The translations under genes were made by a program, and so were the position numbers. This document shows positions 1 to 9,194 of a stretch of DNA of 35,632 nt, piece by piece (positions within the stretch are counted from its first letter, which is position 1; each line of letters starts with the position of its first letter). The notes below the pieces were generated by a model that did no database searches, had not been told where the DNA came from, and saw only the letters and a list, made by a program, of their open reading frames with translations. The stretch covers positions 1 to 35,632 of the forward strand of contig CAMDQJ010000040.1 of NCBI GenBank assembly GCA_945905835.1. The letters are read 5' to 3'. The DNA is from Asaia bogorensis. Its GTDB lineage: Bacteria; Pseudomonadota; Alphaproteobacteria; Reyranellales; Reyranellaceae.

Positions 1-195
1 CTCGAAGCCTTCGCGCTGCTCTGCAAGCTCGAGGGCATCATTCCGGCACTTGAGCCGGCGCATGCGCTGGCTCTTGTCATGCGGCTCGCGCCCAAGCTGC
101 CCAAGGACAACCTGCTGGTAATGAATCTCTGCGGCCGTGGCGACAAGGACGTGCCGCAGGTCGCCGCGCGCATGGGAATGAAGATCGGATCATGA
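1..195 (+). CDS. trpB: Tryptophan synthase beta chain, C-terminal end (partial)
   Basis: The window opens inside this gene; only the last 64 residues are visible. They include [14 protein letters not shown] and NLCGRGDKD, both characteristic of the C-terminus of the pyridoxal-phosphate-dependent beta subunit, which condenses indole with serine to make tryptophan. The stop codon TGA (193-195) overlaps the ATG of trpA (192-194) in an ATGA junction, so the two subunits of the alpha2beta2 complex are probably translationally coupled. The catalytic lysine and most of the protein lie upstream of the window and cannot be judged. Confidence 0.95.
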   Translation, partial: LEAFALLCKLEGIIPALEPAHALALVMRLAPKLPKDNLLVMNLCGRGDKDVPQVAARMGMKIGS

Positions 196-1025
196 GTCGC
201 ATTACAAAGCGTTTCGCCGAACTCAAGGCCCAGAAGCGCGCCGGTCTCGTCGCTTACTTCAGCGCCGGAGATCCCGACATCGCCACCAGCTACGAGATCC
301 TGAAGGGCATGCCGGCAGCCGGTGCCGACCTGATCGAGCTCGGCATGCCGTTCACCGATCCGATGGCCGACGGCCCGGCGATCCAGCTCGCCGGCCAGCG
401 TGCGCTCAAGGCCGGCATGACGGTCGACAAGACCTTCGACATGGTCCGCCGCTTCCGCAAGGAGACCGGCGACGACGAAACGCCGATCCTGCTGATGGGC
501 TACTACAACCTCGTCTACCAGCGCGGCCCCGAGCGCTTCTGCAAGGAAGCCGCCGCCGCCGGCATCGACGGCTTCATCCTGGTCGACCTGCCGCCGGAAG
601 AGGCCGACGAGCTGAAGCCCTTCGCCGAGGCCGCCGGCCTCGATACCGTCCTGCTGACCGCGCCGACCACCGACGACAAGCGACTGCCGGCGGTGCTGAA
701 ATATTCCGCGGGCTTCGTCTATTTCGTCTCGGTGCTCGGCATCACCGGCACCAAGTCCTCGACCGAGGAAGCGATCCGCGGCCATGTCGAGCGCATCCGG
801 CGTCACACCAAGCTTCCGATTGGCGTCGGCTTCGGCATCCGCACCCCCGAGCAGGCCGCCGCCGTGGCGCGCCACGCCGATGCCGCCGTCGTCGGCACCG
901 CCATCGTCGAGCGCGTCAAGGCGGGGCTGGATGACAAGGGCAAGGCGACGCCTGCTCTGGTGCCGGGCGTGTTCGCTTACGTGAAGTCGCTGGCCGACGG
1001 CGTTCGGAGCGTTAAGAAGGCCTAG
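192..1025 (+). CDS. trpA: Tryptophan synthase alpha chain
   Basis: This 277-residue protein has the normal length of TrpA, which cleaves indole-3-glycerol phosphate to indole and glyceraldehyde-3-phosphate and channels indole to TrpB. The segment [17 protein letters not shown] carries the catalytic Glu (in LIELG) and Asp (in DPMADGP) of the TIM barrel. The later [10 protein letters not shown] and [11 protein letters not shown] segments form the phosphate-binding loops. The ATG overlaps the trpB stop by four bases, which fixes the start. Downstream, where many alphaproteobacteria have accD at once, two unrelated genes intervene here. Function is certain by family. Confidence 0.97.
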   Translation: MSRITKRFAELKAQKRAGLVAYFSAGDPDIATSYEILKGMPAAGADLIELGMPFTDPMADGPAIQLAGQRALKAGMTVDKTFDMVRRFRKETGDDETPILLMGYYNLVYQRGPERFCKEAAAAGIDGFILVDLPPEEADELKPFAEAAGLDTVLLTAPTTDDKRLPAVLKYSAGFVYFVSVLGITGTKSSTEEAIRGHVERIRRHTKLPIGVGFGIRTPEQAAAVARHADAAVVGTAIVERVKAGLDDKGKATPALVPGVFAYVKSLADGVRSVKKA

Positions 1026-1052
1026 CGCCGCTCGTCGTCCCGAGGCGACGAA

Positions 1053-1712
1053 CTAATCGTCGAAATTCAGATCCGCCACGAACGGGTTGGTCTTGCGTTC
1101 CCAGCCGAAGGTCGAGGTTTGTCCGTGGCCCGGCACGAAGGTGATGTCGTCGCCGAACGGCCACAGCTTCTTGCGGATCGAATTCAGCAGCTGATCGTGA
1201 TTGCCGCGCGGAAAATCTGTGCGGCCGATCGAGCCCCTGAACAGCACGTCGCCGACGAAGGCGATCTTCGCTTCCTTATGCACGAACACGACATGGCCCG
1301 GCATGTGGCCGGGGCAGTGCACGACGTCGAAGGTCTGGTTGCCCAGGCTCACCGTCTCGCCGCCCGTCAGCCAGCGGTCGGGCACGAAGGGTTTGTAGGC
1401 GGGGAAATTGTACTTCTTGCCCGAGGCGGGCAGGCCCTCGATCAGGAACAGGTCGTCCTTGTGCGGGCCCTCGATCTTGACGCCGTAATGCTCGGCCATG
1501 GTGCCGGCGGCCGAGGCGTGGTCGACATGGCCGTGCGTCAGCAGCACCTTGGTGACCTTGATGGCGTTCTCGGCGATCGCCTCCTTCAGCATGTCGAAGT
1601 CGCCGCCCGGATCGACGGCGGTGCCTTCCATGGTCTCCTCGCACCACACGATCGAGCAGTTCTGCTGGAACGGGGTGACGGGCGCGATCAGGACTTTCAG
1701 CATCGCTTTCAT
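1053..1712 (-). CDS. MBL-fold metallo-hydrolase (glyoxalase II / YcbL-like)
   Basis: A 219-residue metallo-beta-lactamase-fold protein. The metal-binding motif THGHVDH (residues 59-65, ligands H60, H62, D64, H65) is intact. It is followed by the HCPGHMPGHV histidine region, the bridging aspartate in FVGDVLFRGSIGRTD, and the late histidine in FVPGHGQ. Such small members (YcbL type) hydrolyse glutathione thioesters or related substrates in the cytoplasm; the substrate here cannot be read from the sequence. The start at 1712 is supported by GGGAGG about 8 bases upstream; an internal Met at residue 4 is an alternative. It lies convergent to trpA and divergent from the carboxypeptidase gene, with which it may share the short region 1713-1760. 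Confidence 0.88.
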   Translation of the reverse strand: MKAMLKVLIAPVTPFQQNCSIVWCEETMEGTAVDPGGDFDMLKEAIAENAIKVTKVLLTHGHVDHASAAGTMAEHYGVKIEGPHKDDLFLIEGLPASGKKYNFPAYKPFVPDRWLTGGETVSLGNQTFDVVHCPGHMPGHVVFVHKEAKIAFVGDVLFRGSIGRTDFPRGNHDQLLNSIRKKLWPFGDDITFVPGHGQTSTFGWERKTNPFVADLNFDD

Positions 1713-1760
1713 CTAATGCCTCCCGTGCCCCGGCGGAAGGGCGTATGGTGTCGGCCCCTC

Positions 1761-2972
1761 ATGCGTATTTTGTCGCGTGCCCTCTGTCTTTTCGGCCTGC
1801 TGGCGCTGGCGCCCCTGCCTGCCGCGACCCAGCTTGCCCCCGTCGCCTCACCCTCCGGCCCGGTCATGGCCGGCCCCTATATCGTGATCGACGCCGCGAC
1901 CGGCGAGGCGCTGATGTCGCGCGATTCTGGCGCCTTCTGGTATCCCGCCTCGCTCACCAAGATGATGACCATGTACGTCGTCTTCGAGGAGCTGAAGGTC
2001 GGCCGCCTGTCCGAGGGCGAGCAGCTGCGCTTCTCCGAATTCGCCCGGTCCAAGCCGCCGTCGAAGCTGGCGCCGGGCGGCAGCGTCACGGTCGAGCAGG
2101 GGCTGATGGCGCTGGTGGCGCGCTCGGCCAACGACGCCGCCGCCGCCTTCGCCGAGCGCATCTCGGGCACCGAGCCGCAATTCGCCCAACGCATGACCGA
2201 GACCGCGAGCCGGCTCGGCATGGTCGGCACGCAATTCCGCAACGCCCACGGACTGCCCGATCCCGCGCAGATCACCACGGCGCGCGACCTCGCCTTGCTT
2301 GGCATGGCGCTGGTCCGCGACTTCCCGCAGTACTACGCCTACTTCCGCACCCAGGAGTTCATGCTGGGCCCGACCAAGATCGGCCCCGGCATGAAGTTCC
2401 TCGATCTCTACGGGCCCTATGCCGACGGCCTGAAGACCGGCTTCATCTGCTCCTCGGGCTTCAACATCGTGGGCTCGGCGGTGCGCGACGGCCGCCGGCT
2501 GATCGGCGTGGCGCTGGGCTTCCGCCGCGCCGATTTGCGCGACGAGTTCCTGATCCGCCTGTTCGACGAGGCCTTCCTGCTCAAGACCGGCGGCGCCCGC
2601 CCGCGCGTCTGGCAGCTGCCGAGCGGCGGCGGCGGGCCGGGCACGGTGCTGACGCAGGATCAGTGCGACCAGATCCGCTACGACATGCCGGGCGATGCTG
2701 CTTGGCTTGGCACCTTCGGCGATTGGCGCACGGCGCGCACCACCTTCGATATCGGCCAGGCCCAACTCAGCACGCTCGGCGTCAGCAATCTCGGCAAGGA
2801 ATGGATCCTGCCCGTCACCGCCAACAAGGCGACGCGCCAGGCCGCCATCATCGCCGACCTCGAGCCGGATGCGGCGCAAAAGCTTTGCGCCGACTACCGC
2901 CAGCGCAAGCAGTTCTGCGAGGTCAAGAAATCAGCCGAAATAGTGGCGCCGTTCGCGGCCTTCTGGCGTTGA
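1761..2972 (+). CDS. D-alanyl-D-alanine carboxypeptidase, exported (DacA/DacC type)
   Basis: A 403-residue penicillin-binding protein of the S11 peptidase family, which trims the terminal D-Ala from peptidoglycan pentapeptides in the periplasm. The three active-site motifs are in order: SLTK (residues 64-67, nucleophile S64), SAN (122-124) and KTG (225-227). The open frame runs far upstream, but the ATG at 1761 begins a typical signal peptide (MRILSRALCLFGLLALAPL followed by small residues), so I chose it. The C-terminal 120 residues beyond the catalytic domain are not obviously the usual PBP5 beta domain plus amphipathic anchor. The specific dac paralogue is not decidable. Confidence 0.92.
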   Translation: MRILSRALCLFGLLALAPLPAATQLAPVASPSGPVMAGPYIVIDAATGEALMSRDSGAFWYPASLTKMMTMYVVFEELKVGRLSEGEQLRFSEFARSKPPSKLAPGGSVTVEQGLMALVARSANDAAAAFAERISGTEPQFAQRMTETASRLGMVGTQFRNAHGLPDPAQITTARDLALLGMALVRDFPQYYAYFRTQEFMLGPTKIGPGMKFLDLYGPYADGLKTGFICSSGFNIVGSAVRDGRRLIGVALGFRRADLRDEFLIRLFDEAFLLKTGGARPRVWQLPSGGGGPGTVLTQDQCDQIRYDMPGDAAWLGTFGDWRTARTTFDIGQAQLSTLGVSNLGKEWILPVTANKATRQAAIIADLEPDAAQKLCADYRQRKQFCEVKKSAEIVAPFAAFWR

Positions 2973-3009
2973 TCTTGGCCAACCGACCCATTCGTGCGAT
3001 ACCGCCGCC

Positions 3010-3903
3010 ATGAACTGGCTGACCAATTTCGTCCGCCCCAAACTCCGTGCCCTTGTCGCCCGCAAGGAGGCGCCGGGGGCCCTTTGGCTGAAGTGCCCGA
3101 AGTGCGAACAGATGCTGTTCATGCGCGACTGGGAGGCCAATCAGGAGGTCTGCAGCCATTGCGGCCACCACATGCGCGTGCGCCCGATGAAGCGCCTGCC
3201 GTACCTGTTCGACAAGGGCAGGTACGAACTGCACCCGCTGCCCAAGGTGACGCTCGACCCGCTGAAGTTCCGCGGCATCAAGCGCTACGACGCCCAGCTC
3301 AAGGAGGCTCAGGGCAAGGGCGAGGGTGCGGCGAGCGACGCGCTGGTCGTGGCCAGTGGCCCGCTCGGTGGGCGGATCGCGGTGCTGGCGCTGCTCGATT
3401 TCGGCTTCATGGGCGGCTCGATGGGCACCTCGGTGGGCGAGGGCCTGGTGATGGCGGCAGACGTCGCCATCGCGCGCAAGGCGCCGCTCATCGTGTTCTC
3501 GGCCTCGGGCGGCGCGCGCATGCAGGAGGGAATTCTCTCGCTGATGCAGCTCACACGCACCACCGTCGCCGTGCGCAAGGTCAAGGAAGCCGGCCTGCCC
3601 TACATCGTCGTGCTGACCGACCCGACCACCGGCGGCGTCTCGGCCTCGTTCGCCATGCTGGGCGACATTCATCTCGCCGAGCCCGACGCCATCATCGGTT
3701 TCGCCGGCCCGCGCGTCATCCAGGACACCATCCGCCAGGAGCTGCCCGCCGGCTTCCAGCGCTCCGAGTATCTGCTCGAACACGGCATGGTCGATGCCGT
3801 CGTGCACCGCCACAAGCTGCGCGAGACCCTGATCCGGCTGGTGTCGCTGCTCATGGACCCCGTCGTCTCCGAGGGCCGGGGCCTCGCGGTCGCGGTTCGC
3901 TAG
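3010..3903 (+). CDS. accD: Acetyl-CoA carboxylase carboxyltransferase subunit beta
   Basis: A 297-residue AccD. With AccA it forms the carboxyltransferase that moves the carboxyl group from carboxybiotin to acetyl-CoA, giving malonyl-CoA for fatty acid synthesis. The N-terminal zinc ribbon is complete (C29-x2-C32 and C48-x2-C51). The crotonase-like body has the conserved FDFGFMGGSMGTSVGEG-type segment, SASGGARMQEG and DPTTGGVSASFAMLGD. Length is normal. It sits 13 bases before folC, and accD-folC is a common alphaproteobacterial pair. No strong Shine-Dalgarno sequence is visible before the ATG. Confidence 0.97.
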   Translation: MNWLTNFVRPKLRALVARKEAPGALWLKCPKCEQMLFMRDWEANQEVCSHCGHHMRVRPMKRLPYLFDKGRYELHPLPKVTLDPLKFRGIKRYDAQLKEAQGKGEGAASDALVVASGPLGGRIAVLALLDFGFMGGSMGTSVGEGLVMAADVAIARKAPLIVFSASGGARMQEGILSLMQLTRTTVAVRKVKEAGLPYIVVLTDPTTGGVSASFAMLGDIHLAEPDAIIGFAGPRVIQDTIRQELPAGFQRSEYLLEHGMVDAVVHRHKLRETLIRLVSLLMDPVVSEGRGLAVAVR

Positions 3904-3916
3904 ACCGGACCTTTCC

Positions 3917-5206
3917 GTGACCGATCCGATCCTGGAGCGCGTCATGCGGCTCCACCCGAAACTGATCGATCTCGGGCTGGAGCGCATCGAGCGGCTGCTC
4001 GCCGCACTGGGCTCGCCGCATCTCAAGCTGCCGCCGGTCGTCCATGTCGCCGGCACCAACGGCAAGGGCTCGCTGGTCGCTTATCTCCGCGCCATGGCCG
4101 AGGCGGCGGGCTACCGCGTCCATGTCTATACCTCGCCGCATCTCGTGCGCTTCAACGAGCGCATTCGCGTCGCCGGCCGCCTGATCGACGACAGCACGCT
4201 CGACGACATCCTGACCGACTGCGAGACCGCCAACGCCGGCCAGCCGATCACTTTCTTCGAGATCACCACGGCGGCGGCCTATCTCGCCTTCGCCCGCGTC
4301 CCCGCCGACCTCGCCGTGATCGAGGTCGGCATGGGCGGCCGCTACGACGCCACCAATGTCATCGAACCGGCGCTCTCTGCGATCACGCCGATCGGCTACG
4401 ACCACACCGGCTTTTTAGGCAACAAGCTCGAAGGCATCGCCGGCGAGAAGGCGGGGATCCTGAAGCGCGCCGTGCCGGCGGTGATCGGCCGCCAGCGCGA
4501 GGTGCCGGCTTCGGTGATCGCGGCCGAGGCCGCCGGGCTCGGCTCACCGCTCTTCCGCATGGGCCTCGAATGGCAGATGACGCCGACCACCTCGGGCTTC
4601 GTCTACGAGAGCGACCTGCTAGGCCTCGACCTGCCGGCGCCGGCCCTCGTTGGTGCGCACCAGCTCGACAATGCCGCGACCGCGGTGGCCTGCATCGAGC
4701 GCCTGCGCGCGGCCAAGTTCGCCATAGACGACAAGGCGATCCGCAAGGGGCTGGCGACGGTCGAGTGGCCGGCGCGCCTGCAGCAACTGACCAAGGGACC
4801 GCTCGCCGGATCGCTGCCGCCCGGCTGCGAGCTGTGGCTCGACGGCGGCCACAACGAGGATTGCGGCCTCGCACTCGCCCGCATGGCCGCCGACTGGGCC
4901 AAGGAGCCGGCGCCGCTGCCGCTCTACCTGGTGTTCTCGATGCTGACGACCAAGGACGCCTCGGGCTTCCTGCGGCCGCTCGCCCGCCATGCCCTGGCGG
5001 CGCGCGCCGTGCCGCTCGAAGGCCACGCCGCCTACACCCCGGCCGAGGCCTGCGCCAAGGCAGCCGAGGTCGGCCTCGATTGCGCCCCCGCAAACGACAT
5101 CGGCGCGGCGCTGGAGGACCTCTTGGCCACCCAGCCCGCGCCGATGCGCATTCTCATTTGTGGTTCGCTCTACCTTGCGGGAACTGTGCTGGCTCGCAAC
5201 GGGTGA
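3917..5206 (+). CDS. folC: Bifunctional dihydrofolate synthase / folylpolyglutamate synthase
   Basis: A 429-residue Mur-ligase-family enzyme that adds glutamate to dihydropteroate and extends the folate polyglutamate tail. The P-loop HVAGTNGKGS lies near residue 45, followed by YTSPHLVRFNERI (substrate loop), the EVGMGGRYDATN magnesium-binding stretch and ITPIGYDHTGFLG. The C-terminal domain includes WLDGGHNEDC. The start is GTG at 3917, 13 bases after the accD stop, and gives an N-terminus (MTDPILERVMRLHPK) usual for the family. The gene converges on trxA, and its stop codon lies inside a hairpin shared with the trxA stop. Confidence 0.96.
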   Translation: MTDPILERVMRLHPKLIDLGLERIERLLAALGSPHLKLPPVVHVAGTNGKGSLVAYLRAMAEAAGYRVHVYTSPHLVRFNERIRVAGRLIDDSTLDDILTDCETANAGQPITFFEITTAAAYLAFARVPADLAVIEVGMGGRYDATNVIEPALSAITPIGYDHTGFLGNKLEGIAGEKAGILKRAVPAVIGRQREVPASVIAAEAAGLGSPLFRMGLEWQMTPTTSGFVYESDLLGLDLPAPALVGAHQLDNAATAVACIERLRAAKFAIDDKAIRKGLATVEWPARLQQLTKGPLAGSLPPGCELWLDGGHNEDCGLALARMAADWAKEPAPLPLYLVFSMLTTKDASGFLRPLARHALAARAVPLEGHAAYTPAEACAKAAEVGLDCAPANDIGAALEDLLATQPAPMRILICGSLYLAGTVLARNG

Positions 5207-5233
5207 GCATCGGCGTCAGAACGCCGAGGCTCA
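5204..5233. terminator. Hairpin shared by the convergent folC and trxA ends
   Basis: The arms TGAGC-A-TCGGCGT and ACGCCGA-G-GCTCA pair over 12 base pairs with one A/G mismatch and a CAGA loop. The left arm begins with the folC stop codon, and the right arm contains the trxA stop read on the other strand. No T-tract follows on either side, so a classical intrinsic terminator is not shown; a bidirectional 3'-end stabilising hairpin is the likely role. Confidence 0.55.
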
Positions 5234-5572
5234 GGCGATCGCGGTATTGATCCAGCTCGCCAGCTTCTGCTTGGGCTCGGCGCCGATCTTGGTGGCGGCG
5301 ACCTGGCCGTTCTTGAACATCAACAGGGTCGGGATCGAACGCACGCCGTAGCGCGTGGGCGTCATCGGGTTCTCGTCGATGTTGACCTTCACGACCTTGA
5401 GCTTGCCACCCATCTCCTTGGCGATCTCCTCGAGCGAGGGGCCGATCATGCGGCAGGGGCCGCACCACTCGGCCCAGAAGTCGACCAGCACGGGCGTGTC
5501 GGACTTCAGCACTTCCTGCTCGAAGTTCGCGTCGGTGGCCTTGACGGTATTGGTGGTGGCTGGCGTGGACAT
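5231..5572 (-). CDS. trxA: Thioredoxin
   Basis: A 113-residue thioredoxin with the redox motif WCGPC (residues 36-40; C37 and C40) inside [13 protein letters not shown] and the cis-proline in RSIPTL. It is a cytoplasmic dithiol reductant for ribonucleotide reductase, methionine sulfoxide reductase and similar partners. Length is normal, with a short N-terminal extension ([11 protein letters not shown]). It is the last gene of the long - strand run after addA, separated by 106 bases, so it may also have its own promoter in 5573-5678. The trxA-addA-addB order is a common alphaproteobacterial arrangement. Confidence 0.97.
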   Translation of the reverse strand: MSTPATTNTVKATDANFEQEVLKSDTPVLVDFWAEWCGPCRMIGPSLEEIAKEMGGKLKVVKVNIDENPMTPTRYGVRSIPTLLMFKNGQVAATKIGAEPKQKLASWINTAIA

Positions 5573-5678
5573 GAGGGGTCTCCCAAAAACAACTTAAGTC
5601 GGTCGCTGGATCGGCGCCGCCCTTGCCCAGAACGTAGGAAGCCGCACCCCGCCCGTCAAGGTCGCCCGATTGAGATGA

Positions 5679-8600
5679 TCAGGCATAAGGCATTGATTTA
5701 TCGAGGTTTTTTCCCTCTATCTCCATCAGCCGCGGCACGGCTGTCCACAGGAGGAAGGCGCGTACCTTGCGGCCGGGATAGAGCCGGCTGAGCAGCGCGC
5801 GATAAAGTGCGAGCTGGCGCCGGTAGGCCAGCGGCACGCCGGCCGTCGAGTCAGGCGGCGGGCGGTTGGTCTTGTAGTCGACGATCAGGATTTCCCTTTT
5901 GCCGATCGCCAGCCGGTCGATCCTGCCGCTGACCGTGAAGCTGCCCCTAGGCGTGGCGATGGTGCCGATCAGCGGCACCTCGGCGCGCGAGCCTTCGGCG
6001 AACAGCGCGGCATGGCCGGGCGCCTCGGTGACGGCGAGCGCCTCGGCCGTCCATTGCTCGATCTGCTCGGCCGACAGTGCGCGCGCCGGCTGGCCGAGGA
6101 ATTTCTTGGCGGCGGCGGCGCGCTCCGCGGCGGGCAGCGCCGGCAGATGCTGCAGCAATTCATGGATCAAGAGACCGCGCTTGAAGCGCTGGCTGTCGTC
6201 TGGCGTGAGTGGGCTGAAGGCGCGCGGCTCCTCGGCGGCTTGCTCGTCGGGCAGCGGCTGGCTGGGCGCGAGCGGCGTCGGCGGATCGGGCTCGCCGGGT
6301 GCTGCCGCGCGCCACCACGCCGGCGGCTTGGCCTCGGTAGGGATCGGCAGCTCGGCCTGTTCGGGAATGGCGATCTTGCCGTCGCCCACCAGCTCGAAGC
6401 CGTCGCCGATCCAACCCTCTGCGCCGAGCAGCGGCGCGAAGTCGAAGCTGCGCGCGCTGGCGCGGATACGCGGCGCGCCGTCGTGTTCGGGGATCACGGC
6501 ATCGACGCTAGCGCCGAGGCCTGTTGCGATGCGTTCGTGCCAGCAGCCGGCGTCCTGCTTCCGCGCGCCGACCCAGCCGCTGATATAGAGCCGGTCCTCG
6601 GCGCGGGTCATGGCGACGTAGAGCAGACGGTTCTGTTCGTCGAGCGTCCGGTCGTAGGCGCGGTCGCGCCAGTCGCCCGCCAACTCATTGGCATCGTCGG
6701 ACCGTGGCAGCCACAGGCGAGCCTCGCCGTCGTCGGCGACCAGCACGCGCTCAGTCCCGCGGCGCGGCACGCTCGTGGTGTCGGGCAGGTAGACGACCGG
6801 CGCCTGCAGGCCCTTGGCGGCGTGCACGGTGAGGATGCGGACCTCGCGGCGGCGGTTCTGGTCGAGGTCGCGCTTGATCTCGCCGCCACCCACCTCGAAC
6901 CAGCGCAGGAAGCCCTGCAGCGATCCGGCATCCGCGCGCTGGTACTGCAGGGCGCGTGACAGAAGCTCGTCGATCGGGTCGGCGGCCTCGCGGCCCAGTC
7001 TCTCGAGCAGGCGCACGCGGCCGCCTTCTGGACCCAGCGCCTGGGCGAAGAAATCGAACGGCGTGGTGAAGTCGGCACGCGCCAGCCAGGCCGCGAGGCG
7101 GGCATGGGCCGGGGCAAAGCGCGGATCCTTGGCGCGATCGCGCAGCGCGCGCAACAGATTGCCTTTGCGGCCATGCGCCAGCTCGAACAGCGCCTCCTCG
7201 TCGAGACTGATCAATGGCGATTTCAGGAGACAGGCGAGATTTAGATCGTCCTGCGGCAGCAACACGAAGCGCGCCAGTGATAAAAGATCCTGGATCGCCA
7301 GTTCCTCGCCGAGGTTGAGGCGATCGACGCCGGCGACCTCGATCTCGGCGCGCTTCAGCTCGCGCACCAGCGCGCGCACGAAGGCGTTGCGCCGGCGCAC
7401 CAGCACCATGAAGTGGCCGGCGTTCAGAAGCTCGCCGGTGCCGGCGCGGCGCTCCTTGTCGATGAGACTCTTGGCGTGGACGGCGATCAGGCGGGCCAGC
7501 CGCTCGTGCGGCGCCGCCAGCAGGCCGGCGGTCTTCCCGCTCAGCACTTCGAGGTTGGCTGTGTCGGTCTCGCTCTTTTCCGCCGCCACCACCGGCCACA
7601 GTTCGACGCGACCGGGCTGGCCTACTCGGCTCGGCAGGTGCCAGACATCGGCGGCAACGCCGCTCGCTGCCGCCTCGCCGGCAAACACCCAGTCGACGGC
7701 GTCGAGCACCGCAGCGGTCGAGCGGAAGGAGACGTTGAGTTCGACGCGTTCGAAGCGTTTTTGCGCCCGCTGGCTACGCTCGTCGAACCACTTGTGCATT
7801 TCCGCGAGCTTGCGCGGATCGGCGCGCTGGAAGCCGAAGATCGACTGCTTGGTATCGCCGACGACGAAGACCGTGCGGTTGCGCTCGACGCTGCCTTCGC
7901 CGGTGAAGAATTCCTCGGTCAGGCGGCGGATCACTTCCCACTGGTCGGGATTGGTGTCCTGCGCCTCGTCGACCAGCACATGGTCGATGCCGCCGTCGAG
8001 CTTGTAGAGCACCCAGGCGGCACTGTCGGCGCTCTCGAGCAGGCGGCGCGTCGCCACGATCAGGTCGTCGTAGTCGAGCGCGCCGCGGCGTCTCTTGGCA
8101 CGGGCGTAGCGCTCGACGATGTCGAGGCCGAGCCGCAGCAGCGCCATGGTGCGCTCGACCAGGTTGGCCCCGTTGGCGCGGTCGATGATCGCGGCGATGC
8201 GCTCGGCTTCACTGCGCAGCACCTCGGCGAGGTCGGGCATCTCCTTCAGCGCCGCCTTGGTCGCGAGCCGCGCCAGGATTTCTCCTTCCTGGGTGAAGAA
8301 GGCCTTGCAGTAGGTGTCGAAGCCGTGGGTTCGCACGGCTTCGTCTTCGAGCCAGTGGAGGATGATGGTGCTGCGCGCGGCATCGCCGGTGCCGCCCTTG
8401 GCCAGCGCCTTGGCTGCGACGCGCAGAAGCTTGGCATCGAAAGCTGCCTCGGTGCAGGCCGACGACAGGATGGTGGCGGCGCTGTCGCCGGGTTCGACGC
8501 CCAGCGCCTTGGCAAGCCGCGCGCGTTCGCGGGTGAGACCTACCTCGTCGCCGAGGCGCGACACCAGCCAGGCGCGTTCGCCCAGAAGCTTGGCCATCAG

Positions 8601-9194
8601 CTCGGTGTATTCGGTGATCGAGACTTTGGCGGCGACGGCGGCCAGTGCGTCGCGCAGGGCAGGGGGACCGTCGCTGCCGGCCAGTGCGGCCATCTGGTCG
8701 TTCTCGGCCTGCTTCAGAAGCGTCTCGGCGTCGCCCTCGTCCAGCACCTCGAAGCCCGGCGCGACGCTGGCCTCGAGCGGGAAGCGTTTCAGCAGCGCCT
8801 GGCAGAAGGCATGAATAGTAAGGATGTTGATGCCGCCCGGCGCGTCGAGCACGCGCGCGAACAGGCGGCGGGCGATGGTGCGCTCTTCCTCCTCGGGATC
8901 GCGTGCGATCAGGTCGTGGATTTCGGCGTCGAGCTTGGCGTTGTCGGCCAGCGCCCAACGGCCGAGCTGGCCGGCGAGGCGATTGCGCATCTCGGCGGCG
9001 GCTGCCTTGGTGAAGGTGAGGCAGAGGATACGCTCGGGCTGCACGCCCGACAGCAGCAGGCGGGCAACGCGGTCGGTCAAAACCTTGGTCTTGCCGGTGC
9101 CGGCATTGGCCTCGACCCAGGCCGAGGTCGCGGGCGACGTTGCCTGGCGCTGGGCGTCGGTGGCGCGCTGGCGGCTGTTGAGGGCGGCGCTCAT
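5679..9194 (-). CDS. addA: Double-strand break repair helicase-nuclease AddA
   Basis: This 1171-residue protein is the UvrD-like helicase and nuclease subunit of AddAB, the alphaproteobacterial functional counterpart of RecBCD, which resects DNA ends for RecA loading. Visible motifs are Walker A ANAGTGKT (about residues 29-36), LCLTFTKAAAAEM, Walker B HVLVDEAQDTNPDQWE, VVGDTKQSIFGFQRADP, LTVHAAKGLQAPVV and LLYVAMTRAEDRLY. A C-terminal PD-(D/E)XK nuclease has IVDYKTNR. The frame is open upstream, but the ATG at 9194 overlaps the addB stop in an ATGA junction and gives the expected N-terminus, so I chose it. All helicase and nuclease residues I could check are present. Confidence 0.95.
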   Translation of the reverse strand: MSAALNSRQRATDAQRQATSPATSAWVEANAGTGKTKVLTDRVARLLLSGVQPERILCLTFTKAAAAEMRNRLAGQLGRWALADNAKLDAEIHDLIARDPEEEERTIARRLFARVLDAPGGINILTIHAFCQALLKRFPLEASVAPGFEVLDEGDAETLLKQAENDQMAALAGSDGPPALRDALAAVAAKVSITEYTELMAKLLGERAWLVSRLGDEVGLTRERARLAKALGVEPGDSAATILSSACTEAAFDAKLLRVAAKALAKGGTGDAARSTIILHWLEDEAVRTHGFDTYCKAFFTQEGEILARLATKAALKEMPDLAEVLRSEAERIAAIIDRANGANLVERTMALLRLGLDIVERYARAKRRRGALDYDDLIVATRRLLESADSAAWVLYKLDGGIDHVLVDEAQDTNPDQWEVIRRLTEEFFTGEGSVERNRTVFVVGDTKQSIFGFQRADPRKLAEMHKWFDERSQRAQKRFERVELNVSFRSTAAVLDAVDWVFAGEAAASGVAADVWHLPSRVGQPGRVELWPVVAAEKSETDTANLEVLSGKTAGLLAAPHERLARLIAVHAKSLIDKERRAGTGELLNAGHFMVLVRRRNAFVRALVRELKRAEIEVAGVDRLNLGEELAIQDLLSLARFVLLPQDDLNLACLLKSPLISLDEEALFELAHGRKGNLLRALRDRAKDPRFAPAHARLAAWLARADFTTPFDFFAQALGPEGGRVRLLERLGREAADPIDELLSRALQYQRADAGSLQGFLRWFEVGGGEIKRDLDQNRRREVRILTVHAAKGLQAPVVYLPDTTSVPRRGTERVLVADDGEARLWLPRSDDANELAGDWRDRAYDRTLDEQNRLLYVAMTRAEDRLYISGWVGARKQDAGCWHERIATGLGASVDAVIPEHDGAPRIRASARSFDFAPLLGAEGWIGDGFELVGDGKIAIPEQAELPIPTEAKPPAWWRAAAPGEPDPPTPLAPSQPLPDEQAAEEPRAFSPLTPDDSQRFKRGLLIHELLQHLPALPAAERAAAAKKFLGQPARALSAEQIEQWTAEALAVTEAPGHAALFAEGSRAEVPLIGTIATPRGSFTVSGRIDRLAIGKREILIVDYKTNRPPPDSTAGVPLAYRRQLALYRALLSRLYPGRKVRAFLLWTAVPRLMEIEGKNLDKSMPYA

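Noticed and set aside
1032-1051. TCGTCG...CGACGA hairpin between trpA and the MBL gene as a terminator
   Set aside because: Only six base pairs, an eight-base loop and no T-tract; too weak to claim.
1119-1760. N-terminal extension of the carboxypeptidase frame
   Set aside because: It is antisense to the MBL hydrolase and precedes a normal signal peptide starting at 1761.
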